64,000 bases of DNA, taken from contig CM055096.1 of assembly GCA_029204225.1 (NCBI GenBank), forward strand, positions 44,005,967-44,069,966, in the 5' to 3' direction. The notes below the pieces were generated by a model that saw nothing but the letters and a program-made list of their open reading frames with translations, was not told where the DNA came from and searched no databases. Source of the DNA: Diphasiastrum complanatum. Its lineage: Eukaryota; Streptophyta; Lycopodiopsida; Lycopodiales; Lycopodiaceae. Positions 34,190-45,345 of the stretch are shown here, piece after piece (the stretch's first letter is position 1; each line of letters starts with the position of its first letter). Position numbers and translations under genes: made by a program.

Positions 34190-35009
34190 CGAGACCTTGG
34201 AAGTCCATATTTTCCTCATGTATTTGGGGATCTGCGCGTAGGCAACGCATTGAAACACTCTTAGGTTCTTCACAGAAGGTTTAGAGCCTATCCACACCTC
34301 GTGGGGTGTCTTGCCTGAGAGGGCCTTAGTCGAACATATATTCTGTAAGCTGCAGTGGAGACAGCTTCAGCCCAGAATCTCTTGGGCAGCGATGCATGCA
34401 CTAGCATACATTTGGCCGATTCAACCAGGGTACGGTTCTTCCTCTCGACTAAGCCATTAGACTAAGGACTGTAAAGAGTGATGAATTGTTGATCAATGCC
34501 TTGGCTTTGGCAGTACTCCTTAAACTCGATAAAGATATATTCTCCACCATTGTCTGACCTTAGAGCCTTGATCGTCCGTCTAGTCTCTTTTTGCATGCTC
34601 CTTGAAGATTCTGAAGCAATTGAAGGCTTCTTTATAAAGTACACCGTAGTCCTTTCGAAAAATTCATCAATAAAAGTTATAAAATACTTTGCATCCTTCA
34701 ACGAAGGATTTTTCATCGGGCCACAAATGTCTAAATGTACAATGTCTAACAATCCTCTAGCAATATGCCGATGGCTTGATTTAAATGGTTTCCTGTCTGT
34801 TTACCAACTAGACAGTCTTGATAGACAGGTAACTCGACTTTATCATGAGGATAGTCGAGATCAAGAACAATAGATTGTCTAGACATTTGTTGTACAACAT
34901 CATGATTCAAGTGACCAAGTCTATAATGCCAAAGTAAACTTTTATTTGCATGAATAGAAGTACTGAGTGCCTGACTAGAGGTAGAAAAGCAATGACTTAA
35001 TTCATACAA
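34190..35009 (-). pseudogene. Copia integrase (fragmented)
   Basis: 34746-35009 gives HYRLGHLNHDVVQQMSRQ and CLVGKQTGNHLNQ (zinc-binding H-H-C-C region). 34462-34752 gives VHLDICGPM and FITFIDEF (first and linker Asp region), then LRSDNGGEYIF (second Asp). Downstream, about 34190-34460 holds the Copia core end with stops. A frameshift separates the two open frames. Confidence 0.85.
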
Positions 35010-35756
35010 TTATCCATGCCTCTTTCCGAGTGCTAGGATCTTGCTTGTCCTATCAACTACTTTGCACTGATCACATTCGAATTCTACTCTATGTCCTAGA
35101 TCTGTGATTCTGCTTACAGAGAGCAGATTCATAGATAAATTTGGTACATACAGGACTTTAGGAAGTGGCTTAGATTGATCATTTTCAAAGCTTAATCTTA
35201 CGATACCTTCACCTTTAATAGCTTGTGCGCTATTGTCGCCAAGGTGAACATACTTCTGGGTACTGTAAGGTGTATAGGACTCGAAACAACCAATGAGGCT
35301 AGTCATGTGCTGAGTGGCTCCGGAATCCAGGAACCAAGAACTGTCGTCAGATGCTCCTTGATGGCTGGTCATGAAGGCATCATGATCCGCTTCTTGAATA
35401 GGCTGTGGAGCTTCTGCAGTTGCATTTGCCACTTGATTTGACTGCTCCTTGTTGTTGTTCTTTGCTTGCAGTATCCGACAGTCTTGAATTCCGTGGTTGT
35501 TTCGCTTGCAGTATCTGCAAAATAGCTTCTTCTTCATCTGCGGATTTGATTGTTCTTTGTGCTGTGCTGGTTTCTGGTCTGGCTTTGATTGTTTTGGGCC
35601 TTTCTTCTTCTTCTGTTTAGTCGTGCTCTTGTTGGTGTATAAAGCGTGAGAATCAGCTGAGGAACTTGAGGCTTCGTTCCTCCGCGTGTCTTTCTGCAAC
35701 AAAATAGTAATGACTCTTGAAAGAGTCAGTTCTGGATGTGTCGTGATGATCATCAC
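35010..35756 (-). pseudogene. Copia gag C-terminus and protease
   Basis: Contains a CCHC knuckle, CRYCKRNNHGIQDC, a Lys/Gln-rich linker and the protease active-site motif WFLDSGATQHMT, then VLYVPNLSMNLLSVSRI. The open frame is good, but it is preceded by a stop (35757-35759) and by LTR sequence fused into gag. Confidence 0.85.
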
Positions 35757-36143
35757 CTAGTTGTCGTATGAGCTTGGCAAGCTTGTAAGCAATTGTGTGA
35801 CTACATCTTGATGTGGATGTGATGTTTGTAGGATATCGTGGGTGGCTGTTGTCGTTGTTAAATCAATTAGTGCACTTGCATGGAGTGAGCGTGAAAAGGA
35901 TGTGACGTCAGCCTTGGCTGAAATGAACGTCTGTTGGGGATGTGTGATGACTGATGAATTTGTCGGATTCACGAAAGTTTCGCAAAAAGATGCAAAAAAT
36001 GCGTCACTCTGACGAAATGCCTTAGGATTTGATTTACAGGGTGCCTTCGCTTTTCCTAGGGCACCTTTGGCATTTTGTAAGGCAGTGTCACCTTTTTTGT
36101 CTGTCACAAAACACGTGTAAAAACACAGTGACGCATTTTTCAC
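35757..36143 (-). pseudogene. LTR-gag fusion frame
   Basis: The minus-strand frame starts in LTR sequence (36143) and runs without a stop into gag (VVTQLLTSLPSSYDN) at about 35805. The equivalent gag in the related copy at 43.3 kb has a further 60 residues before this point and a PBS. A deletion therefore joined the LTR to mid-gag. Probably chance read-through, not a new protein. Confidence 0.6.
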
Positions 36144-36592
36144 CTTTTCTTCGCCTGTGAGAATTTACTTGTATTTATGCAAACAGTCGTGTTTTAAGAC
36201 TGTTATATCATATGAATTACTACTTGTGTGAATAGACTTGGAATTCAGATAAATTCTAAGATTAAAGTGTTTCAATTTTTTAAATTTAGGATATCTCTTT
36301 TGCATAAATGGATTTTAGAAAAATGATAGTGCTATAACTCGGGTTGAAAATATTTGAAGAAAAAAGTCCTAATGTAATAGAGTGAATCCTTCTATGGAAT
36401 GCAGCTATTACTGACTTTTAGTGGATTTAGATATTTTCATATATCATCTTTCCAGTTAACCTTTATGGATATTGACGTCTGTCTTATTTTACATGTAAAT
36501 ATGCAGACTGTGCGACAACGTGAGTGAAAATGCACCATGAATGGAGGTAGATTAAAATGGGATGTAGGAGAGTAGAGGAGATTAATCCAACA

Positions 36593-36904
36593 GTTTCTGA
36601 TTTTATGTAGAAAGTTGCAGATGTCAAACTGCTTTGCAGACACCCGTGTATTTTACCATGCATTAGACTATACACAGAATGAGAGTAATATTGTAGGTAT
36701 TAACGCCTGTGTTAGGAAACACGACTAAATATGTAGAATAGCAAAACAAAAACTGTAATTCCTACAAGTATCAGATGACCATACATAAAACCTAAAGAGG
36801 TTGCATCTGATTCTTAATGATTAATTCAAATATCGAAAAATGTGCAAGAAGAATCTTGAATAAATTTTATTACCAAGGAGAAAACTATGGGCTTAATTCC
36901 AACA
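36593..36904 (-). mobile_element. Outer Copia 3' LTR, right part
   Basis: On the minus strand, CCTTAAGGGGGAC (polypurine tract, plus-strand 36905-36917) is followed by TGTTGGAATTAAG, the LTR start at 36904. It runs to the insertion point of the inner element at 36593. Confidence 0.7.
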
Positions 36905-37910
36905 GTCCCCCTTAAGGTCACGGTTGGTGCTTTGAGTGTCTTCGTCAGGTTCAGCATGTTGAGGAACTTTTGATGCTTGATCCTCGAAAGAGCTTTGGTG
37001 AATATGTCTGCAACCATTTCGGATGTGGAGTAGTATCGAAGGGTCACTTGTCCTGAAAACATCTTTTTCCCGAATAAAATGATATTGGATTTCAATGTAC
37101 TTTGACTTGCCATGAAATCTGGGATTCAATGATAATGAAGTACAACTCATGTTATCACATGGAATGGTAGTAGGCTAAAATTGAGTGTGATGTGTATTCT
37201 AAAAATGAATGAACAGAGCCTAGATCAGTCACTCTTAGTAGTGTGCAGAAAGAATGTGTCATTAGACAAAATAAATGCATCATCTACGTATGGAGCTATG
37301 TGACTTGAATTGACACCTAGGTATTTGGAATAAACATTGTAGTATTGTTTGCAAAACCTAACTGAATGAGATAAGCATTACTTCATTCGAACCAAGCCCT
37401 TGTAGCTTGTTTCAAACCATAGATTGCTTTGTGCAGCTTGCACACTTTGTGCTCCTTTGACTTTGAATACTTTGGGTTTGAAGGTGTATAGCTCTTCTTC
37501 GACGTAGCCATTGAGAAATGTCTTCGAGGTTTTGACATCCATTTGATGCATTTTGAGGTCTTCGGCGGCTGCTAGTGCAATGAGAGTCCTGATTGACTGC
37601 ATTTTGACAACAAGACTAAAGATTTCTTGATAATCCACTCTTTGGATTTGAGTGAATCCTTTGGCCACCATCCTTACTTTCCATTTTGCAATGGAAGCAT
37701 CAGAGTTAATCTTCTTCTTGAATATCCACTTGTCGTCGCTCCACTTGTACTCTCTTATGAGTGGGGAAGTCGACCAGAGTCCAGTTCTAGTTCGACAGAA
37801 GTGAGTTGTATTCACTTCAGCTAGGGTCTTTGGATCTTCAGATGAATTCCAAATGGACGACATCACAAGATCATCCTTGGAGCTTGGATTACCGATGATA
37901 GACATAGCAC
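36905..37910 (-). pseudogene. Outer Copia RT and RNase H remnant
   Basis: 37378-37905 reads DKWIFKKKINSDASIAKWKV, FTQIQRVDYQEIFSLVVK and HQMDVKTSKTFLNGYVEEEL (RT, first half). The catalytic YVDD region is lost between 37150 and 37380. 36893-37150 holds the RNase H end (SKYIEIQYHFIREKDVF). The 5' part is missing; plus-strand non-retroelement sequence begins at about 37915. Confidence 0.8.
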
Positions 37911-38099
37911 ATATTTTTTACAATTACAGTAGAAGCGAGGGTTGGTCCATGGAGAGCATGAGTGTGGCACAAACCCTATTTCTATCATGGAGGGTTCGCA
38001 GTGAGGGATATTATGGTGCTAACTCATCTCCTTTGGAATACATTTCAGGTTCACACCGTCTACGTCAACCTATTTGTTCAATTTTGTCTTGTTGGGCTT

Positions 38100-39300
38100 T
38101 GTGAGTTCTCAAGTACCAGAAATAACATTGGTTTTTTCTTACAAAAAATGGAGAATTGTTGGACAACGTATATCGCCATGGATTCCACGATATATATTGG
38201 TGCTATGATTTTGAACGAAAGGTTTTCACCTACGTAAACATCTCGACAAATAAGTCAGCAAGATGTGGATGGTCTTATGCCAAATCATAGGATGCTTAAT
38301 GATCTCCACAATTATCTGGCTGATGGTTATGCATGCCATGGTGAGGAAGCTTCAACATGTTTTCCTATGTATACACAGTGTATCTTTCGATGTGCCATCA
38401 ATGTCACAAGCAAGGAATCTATGGAAGCAATGCAATGAAAATAATTGTGAAACATCATGCGAAGAGTTGCTTAAAACCAAGGGGATTGCTATCACTAAGA
38501 AAAGAAAACAGTACCGTCTGACGTCAGAAGAGGAATTGAAGTATGCCAAACATTTTTGGAACGTAAGTGAATGCAATGGCCTCTTTGAACAGGTCACCGC
38601 TTACAAAATGTATTTTTTGATGGTGATGTTTATGCCCTAGGACAACATGTTGTTGTCCGAATGGATGGTCTGAATGTGAATGTTGGCGTTGGACATTGGA
38701 AAGCACAAATAAAGTCTTTTTTTTCATTCAACACCATGGAGAGGTTATGATCTTCTTTGGCGCCGAGTACTATCGACAACATATCCAAGAAGAGGGAGGT
38801 GAAGAAAGCTTAAAAATTAATTTTGTAACGAGAATGAGCATTTTGGACAAGGCACACCTTCCTTACAGCTGGGATTATGTGAGGCCAATCACATCATTGC
38901 TACACAAGTTTATTCCCCTCCCTCATAGATCTCATATTGTTGCTTACGAGACCATGGATTTAAGTGTTTGAAAACGGCTGCTAGAGCTCGGTTATCCAGG
39001 ATGTATCCCTCCTTGGTTTGAGGGGAATGATATTGTATTGGTGCAACGCTCTGAAAGTAACAAACATGCTAGGGTTATACGCAACATTGACACTTCCACA
39101 AAGCAATCTATGTAAATTGGTTAAAAAAAACATGACCTGGCACTTGGAGAGTTGAATCTGAAAATATGGAAAGTGTGTCTTGGGACCAGTGCATTACTCT
39201 TTTGGAGCAATGGCATGCAATTAAATATAAAACCGTCCAGGAAAGTGCAAGCTCAAAACGAATACCTGTGATGTGGTATAGCGAACAATAAAAAGTTTTT
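38100..39300 (+). pseudogene. Decayed unknown protein-coding region
   Basis: Several plus-strand stretches look coding: MENCWTTYIAMDSTIYIGAM, then DVYALGQHVVVRMDGLN and VGHWKAQIKSFF (about 38600-38720), then GEVMIFFGAEYYRQH and LHKFIPLPHRSHIVAYETMD (to 38968). A possible intron runs from AAC|GTAAGT (38562) to GAACAG (38592). They are broken by a frameshift at a T8 run (about 38714-38721) and stops (such as TGA at 38969). The middle part vaguely resembles a BAH-type chromatin-binding domain followed by a transposase or methyltransferase-like tail; this is a weak impression. The family is not recognised. Confidence 0.4.
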
Positions 39301-39661
39301 TTTGCTTTTATTTGATATTGATTTTGAAGAATTTCCTTTGAGCACTGTTGAGCAAATGTCCATGATTCATCAGTTCTAGGATATTGTGGTCATTTTTAAA
39401 GTTCAATACAAATTTGTTAATTATCCTTGATTCCTTAGTCGTATTCTTGTAATTGGTGTGGATAATGCATATAGCATTATGTATAATCCCAGTAAGTGAG
39501 ATGATTTCACAATTGAAATGTGTCCAACATCTTTGTCCAAGTAAGATTAGCATGTTCAATTGATGATAACATTTGCTATTTGCACATGTAACATGATAAC
39601 AATGCATAATAGTTAATTATTTACAGCATCTTTTTTTGTTATTCATGTCACTTGCAATAAG

Positions 39662-41190
39662 GTTCTTTCTTCTATTATGTTGGCCTTCCATACAAGCCGT
39701 TTAGCACTCCAGGAGATGCATTGGGTCTCGATGATGGGCAGGTGAGAAATCAATGAAAGGTTTTCAATACAATTCTTCCTTTGCAATTAACATAAGTATA
39801 ATATTTATGTTTATTAAATTATTTTCATTTCAGATTGCTGAAAATGAGCCCATTCTGTTGACAAATTTTGAAGCAGAAGTGCAACTTGGAGTGGAGGTTA
39901 GTTCTTATTTTTCTTTTCTTGACTAGTATTCAATGGCTTTTTTGTATGAAGTGAAATTTCTACTTCTTTGATGCAACTTGTAACGTGTTGTCATGGATTA
40001 TCTATCAGTTAAATGACTTGGCAAAGGTTGATCAACCTACCTCATTGATGCAGCTTTTTCATTATGAGATATGCGGAAATGTTTCGGATTGTTCCGTATT
40101 CACTAAGTCTAATATGTTGAATGTGCAAAGTCAATCTTGTAGGCCTTTTGCTATTTTGTTCCTTTTCAGGAAACAAATGTTCAAAACGAGGAAACACCAC
40201 ATGTAGGTCATGTTTCATACATGACTTTGTTGGATGGGACGTCTAAAAACGACACCCCCAACACGAAAAAAGTGCAGTTGCAGGTCATGTTACCAATGGG
40301 AAGATAATCACATCTAACTTGCTTAATTCACAGATAAATTATACAATTGTTATAAATCTTTTTTTTTTCAGGACAATGAGATGTCATGTACAAAGTTAGA
40401 ATCGACGTCATGCAAGATAACTCGCAATACTAGAAAACGGAAGGTATACAAAGAACGTGATGTTAACTACAGAAAATTACTTTTTATTTTCTTGCTATTG
40501 ATTATATCCATTATATTGCCTTGTAGATAATACCAAAGTATTTGGAGAGTTTGCAAGACAATCGATGCAACAAAAGAGAAGTCAATGGAGCTCTCAAAGA
40601 AAAAACAATGAAGGTAATTAGTCTTATGTCCCAATATTGATTGTATTTGCCTATCTTTTGCATGTAGCTAGTATAATGCATGTGTTTTACAGAAATCACA
40701 TGTATATTTTACTGTTTTTACGAGAATTTCATTATGTTTTGGTTGTGTTTTATTCTTTTTAAAATGTGTTTGGAATCTTAGGTATTCATAGCTACACCAT
40801 TATGTTTTTGATTTTCTATGCATGCTTCAATTTGACATTCTGAAACTTGTTTGGACTGTTTCAACCCCAAATCATAATAAAAAAGAAGGCAGATAATAAT
40901 ACTCAAATGCAAGTTGTGTTTGATGTTTATTGTAGGTGGCTGACTTAGAAAATTTGACAGAAGAAGATGGGAAAACGATTTTAATGGAGTATTTTTTGAT
41001 CCCCACTGTCTACTCTGCATTATCTAGAACTGCCAGATATGGATTACTATTTGCAAAAAGTATTGGCGGTGATCACTCTGTTACGAATATGATAACAGAT
41101 TTGGCAAAAAATTTTATTAGAGAGAACATAATTTTGATCCAAAATTACTCTCCTGGGAGGTTGAATGTAGAGGATATAGACCTTTTGTGA
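39662..41190 (+). CDS. Unrecognised multi-exon gene (3' part)
   Basis: Five consecutive plus-strand exons are phase 0 with GT-AG borders: 39834-39896 (IAENEPILLTNFEAEVQLGVE), 40170-40283 (ETNVQNEETPHVGHVSYM...), 40372-40443 (DNEMSCTKLE...TRKRK), 40527-40613 (IIPKYLESLQDNRCNKRE...) and 40936-41190, which ends in TGA and encodes ADLENLTEEDGKTILMEY followed by ARYGLLFAKSIGGDHS. A probable earlier exon ends 39741 (PYKPFSTPGDALGLDDGQ). No stop or frameshift occurs in any exon. The middle is basic and hydrophilic; the last 84 residues look like a folded helical domain. I recognise no family. It may be the 3' part of the gene decaying at 38.1-39.3 kb, or separate. Confidence 0.55.
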
Positions 41191-41882
41191 TGAGTTCTAG
41201 CTTGTCGTTAGACCTATTTTGGGAGGGTTCTTCATAATTGAGCAGTTCATGAAATTTGTCATAGTCTTTTTGTATCTTACTCTTTTTTTTTATTGCTTTG
41301 TAAAGATGCAAGCCTGGAGGTGAATTAAGCCCTCCATGCCTATCTATTGAGAGATCGATCATTACTATTTGGCACTATTTTATCTTTTATCGAATATCTA
41401 TGTTTTGATATTGAATTTCTCAATGCTCTAGATTTTCTCAATAAAAAAGACAACATTATATCCTCTGTATTTGAGACAAATGCTGACTTCTAACATCATA
41501 AAAGTTTGTCTCTTCTATTTCTCTTTTGATGGTGGATGAGTGATTGATCAGCACAGGTGCAAGAGTTATTTCCCAGTTTAAGTGCTCTTGCAAAGGTTCC
41601 TAGTGAGAAAAAGACGGGAAAATCCAACAGAACCCTCGCAAACACCAAAATTTTTAGTCTCAATGGCCAAGAACCTTCGTACCAGTGAGCAAAAAATTGG
41701 ATTTAAGTGCTTAAGAATCACTAAAATCAGAAGATCCAACAAATCCTTGCACAAGTAACATTCGCAGACCATTCCATTCGATTCAGAATGTCAATTTTCA
41801 TAAGTGATGAAGTTTGCGAGAGAGTGTTTAACCCTCACAAACAATGAAATATTTACTCATCGTAATCACACTATCGGCCTAT
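41191..41882. other. 3' flank of unknown gene; intergenic
   Basis: AATAAAAAAGAC at about 41440 could be part of a poly(A) signal for the gene ending at 41190. No other feature seen. Confidence 0.35.
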
Positions 41883-43943
41883 CTAATTGATCAGATCACT
41901 TATGATCCAGATTGAATTCCATTGTACCAACAAGATCCAACATCCTTGGACTCTACCACCGAATGAATTTGAGATCCGAATGATCAATCGCGAGAAGAAC
42001 AGCAAATCAAGCACCAAATCTTCCCAAAGCAGCAGTTGTGAATCGACGATAGACACGCCTGAGCCAGAAGCTCGGACTGTCGTATCAATGGCAGGTGATG
42101 GAGGTTCTTCTTGAGCAATGTCCTTGTCTTTGAGGTCAACGAACTGATCCTCAATCAAGACTGTATCCCGGCTATACAAGATTTGTTGGGTATCAGGATC
42201 ATACAACTTATAAGTATTTTCAGATGAAGTATATCCAATCAGGATGGTCTTGAGACCTTGGAAGTCCAATTTCTTCCTCGTGTCTTTTGGGATCTGCGCA
42301 TAGGCAATGCACCCAAACACTCTTAGGTTCTTCAAAGAAGGCTTAGAGTCTGTCCACACCTCGGGGGAGGCCTTGTCTGAGAGGGCTTTGGTCGAACATC
42401 TATTCTGGATGTAAGCTGCAGTGGAGACAGCTTCAGCCTAGAATCTCTTAGGCAACAATGCATGCGATAGCATACAAAACCCGCAGATTCAACCAGAGTA
42501 CGGTTCTTCCTCTCGGCTAAGCCATTAGACTAAGGACTGTAAGGAGTGATGAATTGCTGCTCAATGCCTTGGCTTTGGTAGTACTCCTTAAACTCGATAA
42601 AGATATATTCTCCACCGTTGTCTGACCTGAGGGCCTTGATCGTCCTTCCAGTCTCCTTCTCTGCACGCTCCTTGAAGATTCTAAAGCAGTTGAAGGCTTC
42701 TGATTTCTTCTTTATGAAATACACCATAGTCCTTCGGGAACAATGCCTTCACCTTTAATGGCTTGTGTGCTATTTTTCCAAGGTGGACATATTTCTGGGT
42801 ACTATAAGGCATATAGGACTTGAAATAGCTATTGAAGCTAGTCATATGTTGAGTGGCTCCGGAATCCAAGAACCAAGAACTGTTGCCAGATGCTCCTTGA
42901 TGGTTGGTCATGAAGGCATCATGATCCGTTTCTTGAATAGGCTGTAGAGCTTCTACAGCTGCATATGCCACTTGATTCGACTGCCCCTTGCTGTTGTTCT
43001 TCGCTTGAAGTATCCGGCACTCTTGTATTTTGTGGTTGTTTCGCTTGTAGTATCTGCAGAACAGCTTTTTCTCTGTTTGTGGATTCGACTGTTCCTTGTG
43101 CTGAGCTAGTTTCTGGTCTGGCTTTGATTTCTTCGGGCCTTTCCTCTTCTTCTTCTTTGTCGTGCTCTTGTTGGTGTACAAGGCGTGAGAATCAGTTGAG
43201 GAACTTGAGGCTTCGTTCCTCCACGTGTCTTCTTGCAACAACATAGTAATGACTCTCAAAAGAGTCAATTCTGTATGAGTCGTGATGATCATCACCCAGT
43301 TGTCGTAAGAGTCTGGCAAGCTTGTAAGCAGCTGCATCACTGCGTCTTGATCGTCTATGACAGATCCGACAGTGATCATTTGTCTTAGTAGGTTCTTGAA
43401 CTGATTAATGTGATTTTGTAGAGAATCACCATTCGTCATCTTGAGGGAGTAGAATTTCTTCTTGAGATGTAGCTTGGAAGCTATATCTCGCACTTCTTCG
43501 TATAGTGTGCTCAAGATGTTCCAAACTTCTTTTGATGTTTAAGCCTCGGATACATGGCCGATCAAGGTATCCGTGATGTTGAGGATGATCAACACAAAAG
43601 CCTTTCCATCCTTCAGCTTCCATCTGGCGATTGCTGCGTCGTCTGCTTTGGGTTTCCCTTATGCACCTGTAACAACGTCATACAAGTCTTTAGCCATTAG
43701 TACAGTCTTCATCTTAAACCTCCACATATGGTAATTGGCTCCATCAAGCTTGTCCATGATATAACTGGCTTTCTCTTGGGAATCCATGTGGAATAATTAG
43801 TCTAAGTAATAGGAGAAACTATCAGTGACTTAAGTATGAAAATCTGATACTGAAAATACAGAACAAGAAAACAATTACTCTATCAGCTAGTAGAGTCTTG
43901 TACTGTGGAGGCTTATCAAGCTATGAAAATAGCTCTGATACCA
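41883..43943 (-). pseudogene. Third Copia copy: gag, protease, truncated integrase
   Basis: Minus-strand gag-protease frame at 42681-43514 (HLKKKFYSLKMTNGDSLQ, MQLLTSLPDSYDNWVMIITT, WFLDSGATQHMT). The zinc knuckle is degenerate (CRYYKRNNHKIQEC; second Cys is Tyr). Protease is joined by a deletion to late integrase (42530-42727, LRSDNGGEYIFIEFKEYYQS), so the zinc domain and first catalytic Asp are lost. 41883-42359 is the core end and linker (LRVFGCIAYAQIPKDTRKKL). RT is absent. Closely related to the inner element at 31.7-36.6 kb. Confidence 0.9.
43932..43943 (-). promoter_or_regulatory. Copia primer-binding site (initiator Met tRNA)
   Basis: Minus strand TGGTATCAGAGC, the standard plant Copia PBS complementary to the 3' end of initiator tRNA-Met. 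It sits directly beside the LTR that starts at 43944, proving minus orientation. Confidence 0.9.
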
Positions 43944-43948
43944 TGTTG

Positions 43949-44018
<70 letters not shown>

Positions 44019-45028
44019 GGTGTTGTGTGTGAGAAACAAAAAATTAGCTCAAAAGGGGTAAGATGAACACAAACGAGAAACGAAACACAAACAAGAAATG
44101 AACTCGAACAGAAACGAACTCGAAGAGAAAGTGTTTGTGTGCAGCGGAACGAGCTATACGACTCTCTCTGTAAGCATGACTATGCATATCAGAACGAACA
44201 GAATGTTAGTGATGGAAATTGGTCATTCTTGATTACGCAGCCAAACATTAATAAATGATGCGCCAGAAGAATAATTTGTCGTGAATAGCAAGACAAATTA
44301 TATGTCGTGAATGATTTGCGAGGAGCTAGACTATGCTCGACTGATAATTAGTCGCGAAAGATTTATGAGAGACAAGACTAAATGTTAGTCGTCTATTACC
44401 AAAATGATAGAAAGATCAGACAGAATGAATAATAAGCATAGCAATATTAACACGGATCTGAACACCAAACAAAGAAATGTTATCAGATTAAGTATATCAA
44501 GTATACATGTCAATAATGCGGTAGAGCACAAGACAATAGCGAATGAAACCGCGTGCTCTACGAAGCTTATTCAATCTGTAAAGGAATGAAATCTTATTGT
44601 TGACAATAAAGAATCAATGCATGAGGCATCTACTTCGTCTGTCTCGCTGATAAGCTTCTGATGCTAATTTACATATACTCTCCTGTTCTCATCTTTTTTG
44701 TCAGGACTCAATCGTCCAGCATTCAACATCATACACAAATGGTATTCAGTATCTACATACATAATGTTACAGGTGTGCAGATGAAAAAAGTACATGGTGG
44801 ATGTGCTGTCTGTAGGAGATCGTGGGTGGCTGCAATTGTTGTCCAGTTTGTTAGCACAACTGCATGGGGTGAGCGTGAAAAGAGTGCGACGTCAGCCTTT
44901 GCTTTTCATCTTTTCATCGCCTGTGAGAATTTGCATGTTAATATGCAGACTGCACGACAACGCGAGTAAATAGGCAGCATGAATGGAGGCAGATTGGGAT
45001 TAGAAGAGTAGAGGAAACAAATCCAACA
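43944..45028 (-). mobile_element. 5' LTR of third Copia copy
   Basis: TGTTGGAGGAGAG... to ...AAATCCAACA, 1085 bp, adjoining the PBS. A (GA)n tract of about 30 units occupies 43951-44012, where the related LTR at 31735 has only TGTTGGAGAAAGAGGG. The rest matches that LTR closely. Confidence 0.85.
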
Positions 45029-45169
45029 AAAATATATGGTGTTCAATTTGCACTCATAACCATACATCCAATGAGTGTCCGATGTTAAAGCAAAACCTAA
45101 TATTGACACAAAGATTTTGCCATCTGTGCAACACATTATCGCACGAGACGACATTTTGCCCATTTAACT

Positions 45170-45345
45170 CCCGAATCATATAGCAGAAGAGGAATCCTTA
45201 TCCAACCTCTTATCCTTATCATCAAGGGGCAGCCAATGTGGCACCGAGATATGGCGCGCCGAACAATCAACAACGCATGGCCTTACCTGCACCACCAGGG
45301 CCAGCTAATAACCAAGTGGCTCATGTGAATTAAGTAGCAGCAGAA
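45170..45345 (+). pseudogene. Gypsy gag fragment
   Basis: The plus-strand frame reads YHQGAANVAPRYGAPNNQQR followed by MALPAPPGPANNQVAHVN, a Pro/Gln-rich gag stretch, then stops. Same strand as, and upstream of, the Gypsy protease and RT at 52-55 kb, so it is probably the same element. Confidence 0.5.

Larger units (their letters stand above)
31735..36592 (-). mobile_element. Rearranged Copia element with GTTTC target duplication
   Basis: Bounded by TGTTGGA at 31735 and TCCAACA at 36592, with the 5-bp direct repeat GTTTC at 31730-31734 and 36593-36597. Left LTR 31735-32972; right LTR truncated, about 35811-36592. Internal coding on the minus strand: gag zinc knuckle and protease (35010-35756), integrase (34462-35009), RT (33215-34177) and RNase H scraps (32973-33214). 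Coding sequence abuts both LTRs with no PBS or polypurine tract, so internal deletions removed both. Inactive. Confidence 0.85.

Noticed and set aside
35757-36143. A novel LTR-encoded gene fused to gag
   Set aside because: It ends at a stop before the gag frame, has no start context and is best explained by a deletion joining LTR and gag.
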